A stretch of 64,000 nt of DNA, from NCBI RefSeq assembly GCF_023715785.1, contig NZ_JAMBOX010000002.1, positions 186,001 through 250,000 on the forward strand, in the 5' to 3' direction. Positions 25,381 through 34,210 of this stretch are shown piece after piece. The first letter of the stretch is position 1. The number at the start of each line of letters is the position of its first letter. The stretch comes from Neobacillus niacini. GTDB lineage: Bacteria > Bacillota > Bacilli > Bacillales > Cytobacillaceae. Made by a program: the position numbers and the translations under genes. The notes beneath the pieces are model-generated. The model was not told where the DNA came from. It saw only the letters and a program-made list of their open reading frames with translations, and made no database searches.

Positions 25381-25411
25381 AAAGGCTTTCTGGCAGCAGA
25401 AAGCCTTTTTC
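25381..25411 (+). terminator. Terminator after the LLM oxidoreductase
   Basis: AAAGGCTTTCT, loop GGCAGC, AGAAAGCCTTT, then T-run. Confidence 0.9.
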
Positions 25412-25516
25412 GATTGTGTACTCAAATGAAACCGCCTCCAAATAAAAAAATAATCCAGACCAGAAAAAAAGGAGTATAATTGAAAATTAGATTGAAACGA
25501 ACAGGGGAAGAGATCA

Positions 25517-26785
25517 TTGGAGAAACAAACGAGCAAGTATCGGTGGGTTGTGTTTTCTGCCGTTTTATTTACGTATTTTTTAATCGTCAGTCAACGGACA
25601 GCTCCGGGACTGATTACCGATCAATTAATGAAGGATTTCAATATTACTGCTTCAACCATAGGGCTGTTGGCAAGCATTCAATTCCTGGCCTATGCAGGCC
25701 TGCAAATACCGATCGGGATTTTGTCAGACCGATATGGACCTAACTTTTTCTTAATTATTGGGACGATCCTCAATGGCGTTGGTACTGTTATCTATAGTTT
25801 GGCCCCGCATGAATTCGTGCTGATTTTGGCCAGACTGCTGGTTGGGATAGGGGATGCCGCCATTTGGGTCAATCTGGTGTTAATTTTAAGCAAATGGTTT
25901 AGGGCCCAGGAATTTGTCCGACTCCTTGGCTTTGCCGCGATGTCTGGCAGCTTTGGGTTCCTAGTGGCAACAGTTCCGTTTGCCTCCTGGATTTCCTTAT
26001 CCGGATGGCGGGCCCCATTTTTCATTACCGGAATGATTCTGTGCCTTTCCGGTATAATGCTTTATTTCATCCTTGAAAAAAAATCAAACCAACTGTTTAA
26101 AAAAGCAGAAGGAAAGGGTAAGGCAAAAAATACCCACGAAAAAGTGTTGCCATTGCTCCGGAAAGTTTTTTCCAGCCGGCAGGCGTGGGCTGCATTTTTT
26201 TGTCACTTCGGCCTGATGGGAACCTATGTGGGCTTTATCGGGTCATGGGCAGTCCCGTACGGAATGAACGTGTATGAAATGTCCCGGTCGGCCGCCAGTC
26301 AATTAGTCATGTTTGGCCTTTTTGGCGCTTTGGCTGGTGCGCCGTTAACCAGTTGGATTTCCAGCCGGCTAGGTTCCATTAAGCGGCCATATGTTTTGGC
26401 CCATGCCATCGTATTTTTAAGCTGGTCTGTATTTCTATTGTTTGATGCCAAGCCGCCATTCTTTGTTCTTTTAGTGTTATTCTTTATCATTGGGTACGGT
26501 AATGGGGCAAGTTCCCTCACATTTGCCGTCGTCCGACAGTCGTTTCCGGTGCAAGAGGTTGGGATTGTTTCGGGCTTCGCGAATACGGGCGGATTTATAA
26601 GCGCCGTCCTATTGCCATTTTTTTTCGGAAAAGTCATTGACCATTTCCAACTTGCTTCAAGCAACATCGCATACTACTACGGGCTATTAATCCCTGTCGT
26701 CTTCTCAGTCATTGGCCTGGCAGGCGGATTATTGATTCAAGAAAAACAGAAAGAAACGAAACAGGCAGCTCATGCAACAGCTTAG
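25517..26785 (+). CDS. MFS transporter
   Basis: A 422-residue major facilitator with 12 predicted helices. The motif A-like loop GILSDRYGPN is near residue 72, and a basic central loop (KKSNQLFKKAEGKGKAKN) separates the two halves. The opening SQRTAPGLITDQLMKDFNIT is seen in anion- or organic-acid-type MFS proteins, but the substrate is not predictable. TTG 25517 is the start, with AGGGGAAG upstream. It is monocistronic. Confidence 0.85.
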   Translation: MEKQTSKYRWVVFSAVLFTYFLIVSQRTAPGLITDQLMKDFNITASTIGLLASIQFLAYAGLQIPIGILSDRYGPNFFLIIGTILNGVGTVIYSLAPHEFVLILARLLVGIGDAAIWVNLVLILSKWFRAQEFVRLLGFAAMSGSFGFLVATVPFASWISLSGWRAPFFITGMILCLSGIMLYFILEKKSNQLFKKAEGKGKAKNTHEKVLPLLRKVFSSRQAWAAFFCHFGLMGTYVGFIGSWAVPYGMNVYEMSRSAASQLVMFGLFGALAGAPLTSWISSRLGSIKRPYVLAHAIVFLSWSVFLLFDAKPPFFVLLVLFFIIGYGNGASSLTFAVVRQSFPVQEVGIVSGFANTGGFISAVLLPFFFGKVIDHFQLASSNIAYYYGLLIPVVFSVIGLAGGLLIQEKQKETKQAAHATA

Positions 26786-26787
26786 GA

Positions 26788-26815
26788 AGCAGAGGAAAGC
26801 CCTCTGCTTTTTTTA
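26788..26815 (+). terminator. Terminator after the MFS gene
   Basis: AGCAGAGG and CCTCTGCT arms, then T-run. Confidence 0.88.
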
Positions 26816-26953
26816 GTAAGCAAAAAAGGCGAAAATTTAATTTTTTGTTTATTTTTTTTATAAAAATTTTTCTTTGACCAGAGTTAACAAAGGAGTTACG
26901 GTGCGGGGTGTCGAATTTTTGGAAAATGAGAACTTCTGAAAGGACTACAACCT

Positions 26954-28576
26954 ATGTGGAAACGTCACATTAGAACCTTGCCGCTTTATCGCAAAATCCA
27001 ATTTTTTTCATTATTCATCACCTTCTGGCTGGTGGTTTCAACTGCGGGGTTCACCTTCATGTTTGAAACAAAGCAAATAACAACCCAGTTGACTGAACGT
27101 GCTGAGGGCATTGTTAGGCTTTGGAGTGTAACCATTCCTGTCAACGATGTATTAACAGCAAAGGAATCACGTGATCCAAATAATCCTTCATCAAAGCGGT
27201 TAGAACAGTTAGTCGGGTTAATTAATCAAAAAGACACGGAATATATGCAAGGTTATTTAATGAATATTGATAAAAAGGATGATAATGAATTAACCTTTTT
27301 AGCTGTCTCATATATATACGATGATATGGGAATTAAGAGTTTCAGTGCATATAAGGCCGGAACGATTTATCTGGATGCATTTGATCGGGCCATCCGTGAA
27401 AAAACAACTTCCAGCACCTCTCATTATGATGATCATTATGGCTCCTGGATCACGGCATTTGAGCCTATCCTTGATCAAAATAACAGGGTAATTGCCGTAT
27501 TGGCTGTCGATGTGGATGCTTCAGTCATTGATACGTATAAGCAAAAAATGGCTTTTCATTTACTGTTGGCACTGGTGATTGTAACTTTGCTGGTCTATTT
27601 TATTTTAAACTGGGGCATTAAAAAAGTGCTCGAACCGGTGGAAGAGATTATCTCTGGGATTGATGCAGTGAGTTCAGGAGATTTTCAAGTAAAAGTGAAA
27701 ATCTCCAACCAACCTGATATAGAACGATTAGGGGAAAGGTTTAACCAGATGACGTCACACCTATCCGTCCTGTTCGAACGGCTATCCGATACATATAAGG
27801 AAGTTGGCGCTGGAACGGAACACCCGGTGTATATGAATCGAGTCGAAGCAGCAATCGATGAAATGGAACAAATAATGGAAATGACAAAAATCCAAAAGGA
27901 ACTGCAGCATGCGGAAAAAATGAATGCGATCGGGCAGCTGGCGGCCTCGGTGGCCCATGAAATACGCAACCCGATGACAGTGGTAAGAGGCTTCCTGCAA
28001 ATCTTTCTGGCAAAGGATCACTTAAGTGAAACTGAATTATCTTATATCCGATTAATGATAGAAGAGCTAAACCGGGCAGAGAAAATTATTCATGAATACC
28101 TATCCCTCGCCAAACCAGACCTGGAACAAGTAGAAAAAGTTAGTGCCGGCGAATTGGCAAAACAGGTGGCGGAATTAATGAACTCCTTCGCCTTAATGTC
28201 AAAAAACATTTCATTACAGGCACAAATAGAGGATGAAATTTTAATAAAAGGAAACCGTGGCGAATTAAAACAGGTTGTCATCAATATCGTCAAAAATGGC
28301 CTTGAATCCATGCGCGCCGGGGGTGTATTATCCCTTAGCGTCCGCAGAAGCGGCGGTTTTGGTGTCATTGAGGTTGCTGATTCGGGCATCGGCATGTCCC
28401 CTGAAGAAGTCGCCAGGTTAGGAACGCCGTTTTATTCGTTGAAGGAAAAAGGAACCGGAATGGGGCTTATGGTTTGTTATCAGATTGTTGAGCGCTGGAA
28501 AGGCCATATTGAGGTTCAGAGCGAAAAGGGAATTGGTACAACTTTCAAGGTCCATATCCCGTTGTGGGAAGAGTGA
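26954..28576 (+). CDS. Membrane sensor histidine kinase, orphan sporulation-kinase type
   Basis: A 540-residue kinase. Membrane helix 1 is at about 17-37, an extracytoplasmic sensor region of about 160 residues follows, helix 2 is at about 198-218 (LLLALVIVTLLVYFILNWG), then HAMP (about 220-275), a linker, HisKA with phospho-His in ASVAHEIRNPMTVVRGFLQ near residue 337, and a complete ATP domain (N box VVINIVKNGLESM, G1 DSGIGM, G2 GTGMGLMVCYQI). The HEIRNPMT and FLQ sequence resembles KinA-E kinases feeding the Spo0 phosphorelay. No response regulator is adjacent, which fits an orphan kinase. The signal is unknown. Confidence 0.85.
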   Translation: MWKRHIRTLPLYRKIQFFSLFITFWLVVSTAGFTFMFETKQITTQLTERAEGIVRLWSVTIPVNDVLTAKESRDPNNPSSKRLEQLVGLINQKDTEYMQGYLMNIDKKDDNELTFLAVSYIYDDMGIKSFSAYKAGTIYLDAFDRAIREKTTSSTSHYDDHYGSWITAFEPILDQNNRVIAVLAVDVDASVIDTYKQKMAFHLLLALVIVTLLVYFILNWGIKKVLEPVEEIISGIDAVSSGDFQVKVKISNQPDIERLGERFNQMTSHLSVLFERLSDTYKEVGAGTEHPVYMNRVEAAIDEMEQIMEMTKIQKELQHAEKMNAIGQLAASVAHEIRNPMTVVRGFLQIFLAKDHLSETELSYIRLMIEELNRAEKIIHEYLSLAKPDLEQVEKVSAGELAKQVAELMNSFALMSKNISLQAQIEDEILIKGNRGELKQVVINIVKNGLESMRAGGVLSLSVRRSGGFGVIEVADSGIGMSPEEVARLGTPFYSLKEKGTGMGLMVCYQIVERWKGHIEVQSEKGIGTTFKVHIPLWEE

Positions 28577-28607
28577 AGCAGAGAGCGATCGGGTCTCTGC
28601 TTTTTTT
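28576..28607 (+). terminator. Terminator after the orphan kinase
   Basis: AGCAGAGA and TCTCTGCT arms, then T-run. Confidence 0.85.
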
Positions 28608-28725
28608 GTGAATTTTTCTCTTTTACTTTACATTTTTTCTGTTTTGAATTAAAATATCTTTAATTCGAGATAATAATTTTCGCCATGTATAGTAATGATA
28701 AATAATAAAAAAAGGAATGATTTAT

Positions 28726-29571
28726 ATGGAAACGTTCCATCAAGCGCCAAATGTATATGTTGGAGAGGTCAATATTAAGGTTAAAAATCTGGAATACTCG
28801 CTCGCATTTTATCAAAATATTATCGGGCTTAAGATATTGGAAAAATCGGAGCGCCAGGCTGTTTTAACGACGGACGGGAAGACACCGCTGATATCGCTCG
28901 AACAACCTGTGGACGTAACGTCAAAACCGGAGCGCACGTCAGGCTTATATCATTTTGCGATACTATTGCCGTCACGCGCCGATTTATCGGTATTTTTAAG
29001 GCATTTGCTGCAATCGGGCTATCCACTTGGTGCCGCTGACCACTATGTCAGTGAAGCATTATATTTGAATGACCCGGATGGGAACGGTATTGAGGTTTAC
29101 CGCGACCGCCCTTCAAGTGAGTGGACGTGGAAGGACAACTTGGTTGAGATGGCCACGGAACAACTCGATGCTGAAGGAATATTGGCCGAGAGCAATGCCG
29201 AATGGACTGGTCTCCCTGCAGGCACAATCATGGGACATCTGCACCTTCACGTTGGCGATTTGAAAAAAGCGGAGGAGTTTTATACAAAGGGTCTGGGTTT
29301 CGAGGTCGTCAGCTACTATCCGCAAGCAGCCTTCCTTTCGACAGGTGGTTACCACCATCATATTGCCATTAATACTTGGCAGGGAGTCGGGGCACCGACA
29401 CCGCCGAAAAATAGCGTGGGGCTAAATTGGAGTACACTTGTTTTTCCAAATCATGAGGCAAGAGCTGAAGTGATTGATCGCCTTGGGAAAATGGGGGTAA
29501 ATGTCAGCGCTGAGGGAGATTATTTTGTGACAAGTGACCCATCCGGGAATGAATATAGGTTGATTATATAA
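28726..29571 (+). CDS. catE: VOC family extradiol dioxygenase, CatE-like
   Basis: A 281-residue two-module vicinal oxygen chelate protein resembling B. subtilis CatE (catechol 2,3-dioxygenase). Module 1 has VGEVNIKVKNLEYSLAFYQ and GLYHFAILLP; DPDGNGIEVYRDRP supplies the Glu side. Module 2 starts GTIMGHLHLHVGDLKKAEEF and contains GGYHHHIAINTW and ends DPSGNEYRLI. Conserved His/His/Glu metal ligands are therefore present. ATG 28726 is chosen with AAAGG upstream. Ring cleavage of catechol is the likely reaction, but related bacillar VOC proteins have other substrates. It stands alone. Confidence 0.8.
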   Translation: METFHQAPNVYVGEVNIKVKNLEYSLAFYQNIIGLKILEKSERQAVLTTDGKTPLISLEQPVDVTSKPERTSGLYHFAILLPSRADLSVFLRHLLQSGYPLGAADHYVSEALYLNDPDGNGIEVYRDRPSSEWTWKDNLVEMATEQLDAEGILAESNAEWTGLPAGTIMGHLHLHVGDLKKAEEFYTKGLGFEVVSYYPQAAFLSTGGYHHHIAINTWQGVGAPTPPKNSVGLNWSTLVFPNHEARAEVIDRLGKMGVNVSAEGDYFVTSDPSGNEYRLII

Positions 29572-29582
29572 AGTTTGGTTGG

Positions 29583-29618
29583 TGAAGCAGGGGCGCGGGT
29601 CTCTGCTTCATTTTTTTT
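29583..29618 (+). terminator. Terminator after the VOC gene
   Basis: TGAAGCAG and CTGCTTCA arms followed by eight T. Confidence 0.85.
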
Positions 29619-29696
29619 AGGTGTGATGGGGGTATGAGGGAGATGTGGCGAGGTTTGTGGGAGTTTTTTTGGAGGGTGAGCGACTGCGGCGGGTTG

Positions 29697-30055
29697 TACG
29701 ACAGTTGGCGGGGGTTATGTGACAGTTGGAAGGGGGGATCCGACAGTTAGAGGATGCTATCCGACAGTGAAATGGTGGTCGACACTGTGGAGAGTGTCAA
29801 CCGAGAGATAAGATTGCTTATCCGAGAGTAAGCGCAACTTATCCGCAAGTTGGAGAGCGTTATCCGCAAGTAAGCGAGCCTTATCCACAAGTTGGAGAAC
29901 GTCATCCGCAAGTAAGCGAGTCTTATCCGCAAATTGGAGAACGCCATTGCAAGTAAGGGAGTCTTATCCGCAAGTTGGAGAGCGTTATCCGCAAGTAAGC
30001 GAGCGTTATCCGCAAGTTGGCCCCGCCATCTGCAAGTAAGCAAACCTCATCAGCA
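29697..30055. repeat. 21-bp tandem repeat array, about 17 units
   Basis: Units are 21 bp with a few indels. The first part repeats GACAGTTGG-type units, the later part alternates TTATCCGCAAGTTGGAGAGCG-like and CCGCAAGTAAGCGAG-like units, giving a 42-bp higher-order repeat. At least seven units hold CCGCA, so the minus strand reads TTGCGG at 21-bp multiples. The array fills the gap between the VOC gene and msrAB (29572-30136). A minus-strand open frame across it is a by-product of a repeat length divisible by three. Confidence 0.9.
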
Positions 30056-30136
30056 AAACGGATCCGACATACAGTCAAAAACGGATTTGTCTTACTCGTT
30101 ATTTTAGCGCTAGAATAGGCATAGGAGTTGATAAAA

Positions 30137-31099
30137 ATGTCTCAACATTATGAACTGGCGACCTTCGCTGGAGGATGCTTCTGGTGCATGGTCTCTCCCT
30201 TCGATGAAAAACCCGGGATCAAAGAAGTTATCTCGGGCTACACGGGTGGCCAAACAGAAAATCCAACTTATGAAGAAGTATGCTCTGATGCCACAGGTCA
30301 TTTCGAAGCGGTGCAAATTAAGTTTGATCCGGTGATTTTTCCCTATGAAAAATTGCTGCGTCTCTTTTGGCAGCAAATCGACCCAACCGACCCGGGCGGC
30401 CAATTCAGTGATCGCGGCCTTTCATACCGTACCGCGATTTTTTATCACAATGAAAAACAGAGAGAGTTGGCCGAAGCTTCTAAGGCGGCGCTGGCTGCAA
30501 GCGGTCGTTTTGAAAAGCCGATTGTTACGGAAATCCTATCAGTGGGGCCATTTTATCCAGCTGAGGAAAAACATCAAAACTACTATAAAAAAATTCCTTT
30601 TCACTATAACCATTATTTTGAGGCTTCGGGCCGGGCGAAATTTATCAGGGAAAATTGGAAGAGGCGCAAAACAGATGAGGAGTTGCGCCAAGAATTAACA
30701 CCGCTTCAATATGATGTAACCAGGAAAAACGCAACCGAGCCTCCTTTTAAAAATGAATTCTGGGATCATACTGAAGACGGAATCTATGTCGACATTATTT
30801 CGGGTGAGCCATTGTTTAGTTCAACCGATAAATATGATGCTGGATGCGGCTGGCCGAGTTTTACCAATCCTATCCGTCGGATGGAATTGGAGGAGCGCTT
30901 TGATACCTCGCATGGGATGAGGAGGATTGAAGTCCGAGCGAAAACCTCAGACTCCCATCTTGGCCATGTATTTGATGATGGGCCAGGGCCAGACCGGGCT
31001 CGGTATTGCATCAACTCGGCCGCACTGCGGTTTGTACCGAAAGAAAAGCTTGAGGAAGAAGGGTACGGGGAGTTTAAAAAGCTGTTCAATGGTAAATAA
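30137..31099 (+). CDS. msrAB: Bifunctional peptide methionine sulfoxide reductase MsrA/MsrB
   Basis: A 320-residue fusion. MsrA (about 5-160) reduces S-sulfoxides and has the catalytic GGCFWCM at residues 12-18. MsrB (about 175-310) reduces R-sulfoxides, with GCGWPSF near 236 and the catalytic Cys in [11 protein letters not shown] near 290. The zinc-binding CxxC pairs seen in many MsrB proteins are absent, so this is the zinc-free type. It repairs oxidised methionine in cytoplasmic proteins. ATG 30137 with AGGAG at 30123-30127 is chosen. It is a single gene between two repeat regions. Confidence 0.93.
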   Translation: MSQHYELATFAGGCFWCMVSPFDEKPGIKEVISGYTGGQTENPTYEEVCSDATGHFEAVQIKFDPVIFPYEKLLRLFWQQIDPTDPGGQFSDRGLSYRTAIFYHNEKQRELAEASKAALAASGRFEKPIVTEILSVGPFYPAEEKHQNYYKKIPFHYNHYFEASGRAKFIRENWKRRKTDEELRQELTPLQYDVTRKNATEPPFKNEFWDHTEDGIYVDIISGEPLFSSTDKYDAGCGWPSFTNPIRRMELEERFDTSHGMRRIEVRAKTSDSHLGHVFDDGPGPDRARYCINSAALRFVPKEKLEEEGYGEFKKLFNGK

Positions 31100-31147
31100 C
31101 CAAGTTAGATGATTTATTTAAATCGTATTTCCTAACCTGAAGACATA

Positions 31148-31251
31148 TTGGCGAACGAAAAGTCAGACCGGTCAAGATTTGGGTAGTAAATCGAGGCTAT
31201 TGGCGAACGAAAAATCAGACAGTCCTTGGTTTGGGTAGCCAATCAAGTCTA
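31148..31251. repeat. Two 52-bp tandem repeats related to the array at 15651
   Basis: TTGGCGAACGAAAAGTCAGA begins at 31148 and a diverged copy begins at 31200, 52 bp later. The CGAAC..GAAAAGTCA..GGTC order is also found in the 52-bp units at 15651-15893, so they look like one family. With a terminator they make up the whole msrAB-lipoprotein gap (31100-31405). Confidence 0.75.
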
Positions 31252-31286
31252 AAGTTCTTCCGAAATTGTCAATTTAAGAAGGTATT

Positions 31287-31326
31287 GACGCCACAGTCCA
31301 CAGAGGGCTGTGGCGTTTTATTTTTC
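31287..31326 (+). terminator. Terminator downstream of msrAB
   Basis: ACGCCACAG and CTGTGGCGT arms, then TTTTATTTTT. Confidence 0.88.
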
Positions 31327-31405
31327 ATAATAATTTCACTTTTTAGAATAAAACTAAGTGGTAAAATAAGGTAAAGGGGATATTTCATAAAAAGAAGTGT
31401 GCTAT

Positions 31406-31786
31406 ATGAAAACAAAACTATGGCTTTTCATGGCATTGTTTCCAATCTTATTAATGGGCTGTACGGGAGGATCCTATGTTATAAAAACTGGAGAACTTCA
31501 TAGTACTTCAGATTCAATCAGTGGGGAATACAGTAAATTTTCTGGGTATTACTTTAAAGAAATCGATTTTTCCGAAGGGGATAACATTAAGTTTTCCTAT
31601 TTATCCTCAACTAAAGATGGAACACTGTCTGCAAAACTACTGAACTCCTCCGGGGATGTAATGGAAGAATTCACGAAAGACACGACCATAACGATACCAA
31701 AACAGGATACGTACAAAATTCAAGTAGACGGCCAAAACCATATAGGCAGTTTTATGATAACTTGGGAGAAAGTAGGTCAAGAATAA
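31406..31786 (+). CDS. Small lipoprotein of unknown function
   Basis: A 126-residue protein with a lipoprotein signal peptide: MKTKLWLFMALFPILLMGC, with the lipobox Cys at residue 19. The mature part (about 107 residues) is predicted beta-rich and polar, ending MITWEKVGQE, like a small beta-sandwich that binds in the cell wall space. No family recognised. ATG 31406 is preferred over GTG 31397 because the signal peptide then has normal length, although the ribosome site is weak. The frameshifted gene at 31810 begins only 23 bp later and may belong to the same unit. Confidence 0.75.
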   Translation: MKTKLWLFMALFPILLMGCTGGSYVIKTGELHSTSDSISGEYSKFSGYYFKEIDFSEGDNIKFSYLSSTKDGTLSAKLLNSSGDVMEEFTKDTTITIPKQDTYKIQVDGQNHIGSFMITWEKVGQE

Positions 31787-31809
31787 TACCCATGTTGGAG
31801 GGTGTTACA

Positions 31810-32111
31810 ATGAAAGTCCTATTGGAGTTAGCGCGTATCGCTTTTATCTTTGGAATATTAAGCAGCAGTCTCGGTTCGACATAAATTTCTTTTATAAAAA
31901 GCGTGGAACGGACACGCATGTTTACGGTTGGTTTGGGTTCGCGGCTGTTTTCATCCTGTTTTTGGTTCTGTATCGAAATAGGTTACAATTCAGCCGTTGG
32001 AATCCCGTGAAAGGCAGGGGAAAATTTTCCAATAAAGTAACGAACCTGCTACTATCAGGTTCCCTTTTCTTAATAGTTTTGCCTCCGTTATTAAACTATT
32101 TGTTTCATTAG
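31810..32111 (+). pseudogene. Frameshifted small membrane protein gene
   Basis: ATG 31810, with GGAGGG upstream, encodes MKVLLELARIAFIFGIL and more, but stops at TAA 31882 after 24 codons. The -1 frame from about 31875 continues without a stop to TAG 32109 and reads INFFYKKRGTDTHVYGW, then a membrane segment FGFAAVFILFLVLY, then LLLSGSLFLIVLPPLL. Joined, they make an about 100-residue protein with three hydrophobic helices. A single small indel near 31870-31882 explains it. It could be a real mutation or a sequencing error. Confidence 0.75.
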
Positions 32112-32121
32112 CTAAAAATTT

Positions 32122-32153
32122 TAATGCCACAGTCCGCGGGCTGTGGTATTTTT
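32122..32153 (+). terminator. Terminator after the frameshifted gene
   Basis: AATGCCACAG and CTGTGGTATT arms, then T-run. Confidence 0.85.
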
Positions 32154-32189
32154 AAATTATGAAAAGGAAATTTTTGGAGGGGGAAAGCC

Positions 32190-32588
32190 TTGCGGATTCT
32201 CATTTTCGTTTTTACTATGTTAATTGGATTAGCTGGCTGTGGTCTCGAAACAAAAACGCTGCCCGAGTTCTACGGAGGAAATATTGACAAGGTAACTAAA
32301 ATAGTGATTCTTGACGGGAGTACAGGATATAAAAAGACGGTCAAAGACAAAAAGGTAATTGATGACTTTTTGAAAGAGATAAAGGACATTAAGTTTATTC
32401 CGGAGGCTAATCAAGAAAAACAGGTAGGGTACCGGTACTCGATTACATTTTTTGAAGATGGCAAGAAAACCTTCCAGTTTACCCCCATTGAAATAAATGA
32501 TGACTATTATTATAGTGAACCCGATATCCATCCGTTTCTGGACAGCTTTTATGAAAAACTAGAGGTGAAAGAGGAGGATTTACGTTGA
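32190..32588 (+). CDS. Small lipoprotein of unknown function
   Basis: A 132-residue protein starting at TTG 32190, with GGAGGGGG well placed upstream. The signal peptide RILIFVFTMLIGLAGCG has its lipobox Cys near residue 17. The mature domain is charged (KKTVKDKKVIDDFLKEIKDI) and resembles small Bacillus lipoproteins with a YjgB/DUF-like alpha-beta fold, but I cannot name a family. Its stop overlaps the start of the racemase gene (TTGA at 32585-32588), so the two are translationally coupled. Confidence 0.78.
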   Translation: MRILIFVFTMLIGLAGCGLETKTLPEFYGGNIDKVTKIVILDGSTGYKKTVKDKKVIDDFLKEIKDIKFIPEANQEKQVGYRYSITFFEDGKKTFQFTPIEINDDYYYSEPDIHPFLDSFYEKLEVKEEDLR

Positions 32589-33277
32589 AAACAATCGGTC
32601 TTATTGGCGGCATGAGTTGGGAATCGACGGCAGAATATTATCGGATCATTAATGAAGAAGTGCAAAGAAAACTCGGTGGCCTGCATTCGGCGAAGTGCCT
32701 CCTATACAGTGTTGATTTTTCAGAGATTGAACAGATGCAGGCGACAGGTGAGTGGGAACAGGCAGGCCGACTATTGGGAGAAGCCGCCCGTTCATTAGAA
32801 AAGGCCGGGGCGGACTTTATCGTGATTTGTACAAATACCATGCATAAGGTCATCAATCTAATAGAAGAAAGAATCAGTATCCCAGTCTTGCATATTTTAG
32901 ACGCAACCGCCATTCAAATCGAAAAAGCGGGGATTCGCAAAATCGGCCTCCTGGGAACGAAATACACTCTGGAACAAGACTTTTATATTTCAAGGTTAAT
33001 CGCAAACAACCTCGAGGTCATCGTGCCTGAAGCCAAAGAACGTGAAATGATTAACAAAATCATTTTTGAGGAGTTATGCCTGGGAATAATTGAACCAGCT
33101 TCAAAGGACTATTATAAAGGGGTCATCCAAAAACTGGTCGAAGACGGTGCAGAAGGCATCATCCTCGGTTGTACGGAGATTGGATTATTGATTAAACCCC
33201 ATGAGGTCATAGTCCCGTTGTTTGATACATCAGAAATCCATGCTAAGGAAGCTGTTACCTTTGCTTTAGAAAAATGA
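32585..33277 (+). CDS. Aspartate/glutamate racemase family amino-acid racemase
   Basis: A 230-residue PLP-independent racemase of the Asp/Glu/hydantoin family, similar in layout to YgeA and RacX. IGLIGGMSWESTAEYYRIIN is the substrate-binding start. The two catalytic cysteines are in VICTNTMHK near residue 83 and LGCTEIGLL near 197. Such enzymes make D-amino acids for cell wall or spore use. Start is TTG 32585, overlapping the stop of the lipoprotein gene. The amino acid used is not predictable. A hairpin terminator follows. Confidence 0.86.
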   Translation: MKTIGLIGGMSWESTAEYYRIINEEVQRKLGGLHSAKCLLYSVDFSEIEQMQATGEWEQAGRLLGEAARSLEKAGADFIVICTNTMHKVINLIEERISIPVLHILDATAIQIEKAGIRKIGLLGTKYTLEQDFYISRLIANNLEVIVPEAKEREMINKIIFEELCLGIIEPASKDYYKGVIQKLVEDGAEGIILGCTEIGLLIKPHEVIVPLFDTSEIHAKEAVTFALEK

Positions 33278-33289
33278 AAAGAGTATTTT

Positions 33290-33334
33290 AGAAGCTGAAA
33301 ATATACAAAATCTGTATGTTTTCGGCTTCTTTTC
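33290..33334 (+). terminator. Terminator after the racemase gene
   Basis: AGAAGC..GAAAATATACA pairs with TGTAT.TTTTC.GCTTCT, then TTTT. Confidence 0.82.
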
Positions 33335-33426
33335 GTTTTAATCCGACTTTTTCTTTAATAAAATCATTGGTATTCTAGTAAAAGATAGATTTGCAAATTT
33401 CCTCTTAATAGGAATTTAAATAAACC

Positions 33427-33472
33427 TTAAGAAAATCTTAAGATTTATCGTAAGTTAGTTTTAAGATTTTCT
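33427..33472 (+). promoter_or_regulatory. TTAAG repeats and inverted repeat upstream of the OmpR-type regulator
   Basis: TTAAG occurs at 33427, 33438 and 33461, with GTAAG at 33450, giving spacings of 11, 12 and 11 bp, typical of OmpR/PhoB-type binding. The same stretch holds 12-bp arms AGAAAATCTTAA (33430-33441) and TTAAGATTTTCT (33461-33472). It lies 46 bp before the regulator gene, so autoregulation is likely. Confidence 0.65.
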
Positions 33473-33517
33473 GTTTAGGATAGAGACAGGTAAGGGTAGA
33501 AAGAAGGCGGAGGAAAA

Positions 33518-34210
33518 ATGACCAATTATAATGTGCTTGTAGTTGATGATGAAAAGGAAATCCGTGATGCGATTGAAATATATCTAAAAAATGAAGGCAT
33601 CACCGTTCTGAAAGCACAGGATGGAATCGAAGCGCTGGAGATTTTAAATGAACGGAGTGTTCATCTGATCGTTCTTGATGTAATGATGCCAAGGCTCGAC
33701 GGAATTTCGGCGACCTTTAAAATTCGTGAAAAACAAAATATCCCGATAATCATTTTAAGTGCAAAAAGTGAAGACACCGACAAGATCCTTGGACTTCAGG
33801 TGGGAGCGGATGATTATGTCACCAAACCATTTAACCCAATGGAGCTTGTCGCCCGCGTGAAATCTCAGCTCCGGAGATATGTGTCACTGGGGACCTATGA
33901 TGGGATTAAAAAAGTGATTGACCTTAACGGGCTTACGCTTGACCAGGCGGCAAAGGAAGTATGCGTTAACGGTGAGCCGGTTAAGCTGACGCCGATTGAA
34001 TACAAGATTGTCGAGCTATTGATGACCAATGCCGGACGTGTATTTTCCATTGATGAGATTTATGAACGGGTTTGGAAGGAACCCGGTTATAACGCGGAAA
34101 ATACGGTAGCGGTCCATATTCGGAAAATTCGCGAGAAAATTGAAATTGATCCAAAGAATCCAAGATATTTGAAGGTGGTGTGGGGAATTGGCTACAAGAT
34201 GGAAAAGTAG
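33518..34210 (+). CDS. OmpR/PhoB-type response regulator
   Basis: A 230-residue regulator. The receiver has the acidic pair in VVDDEKEIRD, the phospho-Asp in LIVLDVMMPRLDG near residue 54, Ser in LSAKSE, and Lys in YVTKPFNP. The winged-helix domain (about 130-230) ends YLKVVWGIGYKMEK. The receiver resembles VanR-like regulators of envelope responses. It is the first gene of an operon with the large kinase, whose start lies inside its last codons, and an ECF sigma factor. Confidence 0.9.
   Translation: MTNYNVLVVDDEKEIRDAIEIYLKNEGITVLKAQDGIEALEILNERSVHLIVLDVMMPRLDGISATFKIREKQNIPIIILSAKSEDTDKILGLQVGADDYVTKPFNPMELVARVKSQLRRYVSLGTYDGIKKVIDLNGLTLDQAAKEVCVNGEPVKLTPIEYKIVELLMTNAGRVFSIDEIYERVWKEPGYNAENTVAVHIRKIREKIEIDPKNPRYLKVVWGIGYKMEK

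Noticed and set aside
29747..30043. Minus-strand open frame with repeated LADNA/FSNLRI peptides
   Set aside because: It lies wholly in the 21-bp repeat array; a repeat length divisible by three keeps one frame open. No ribosome site.
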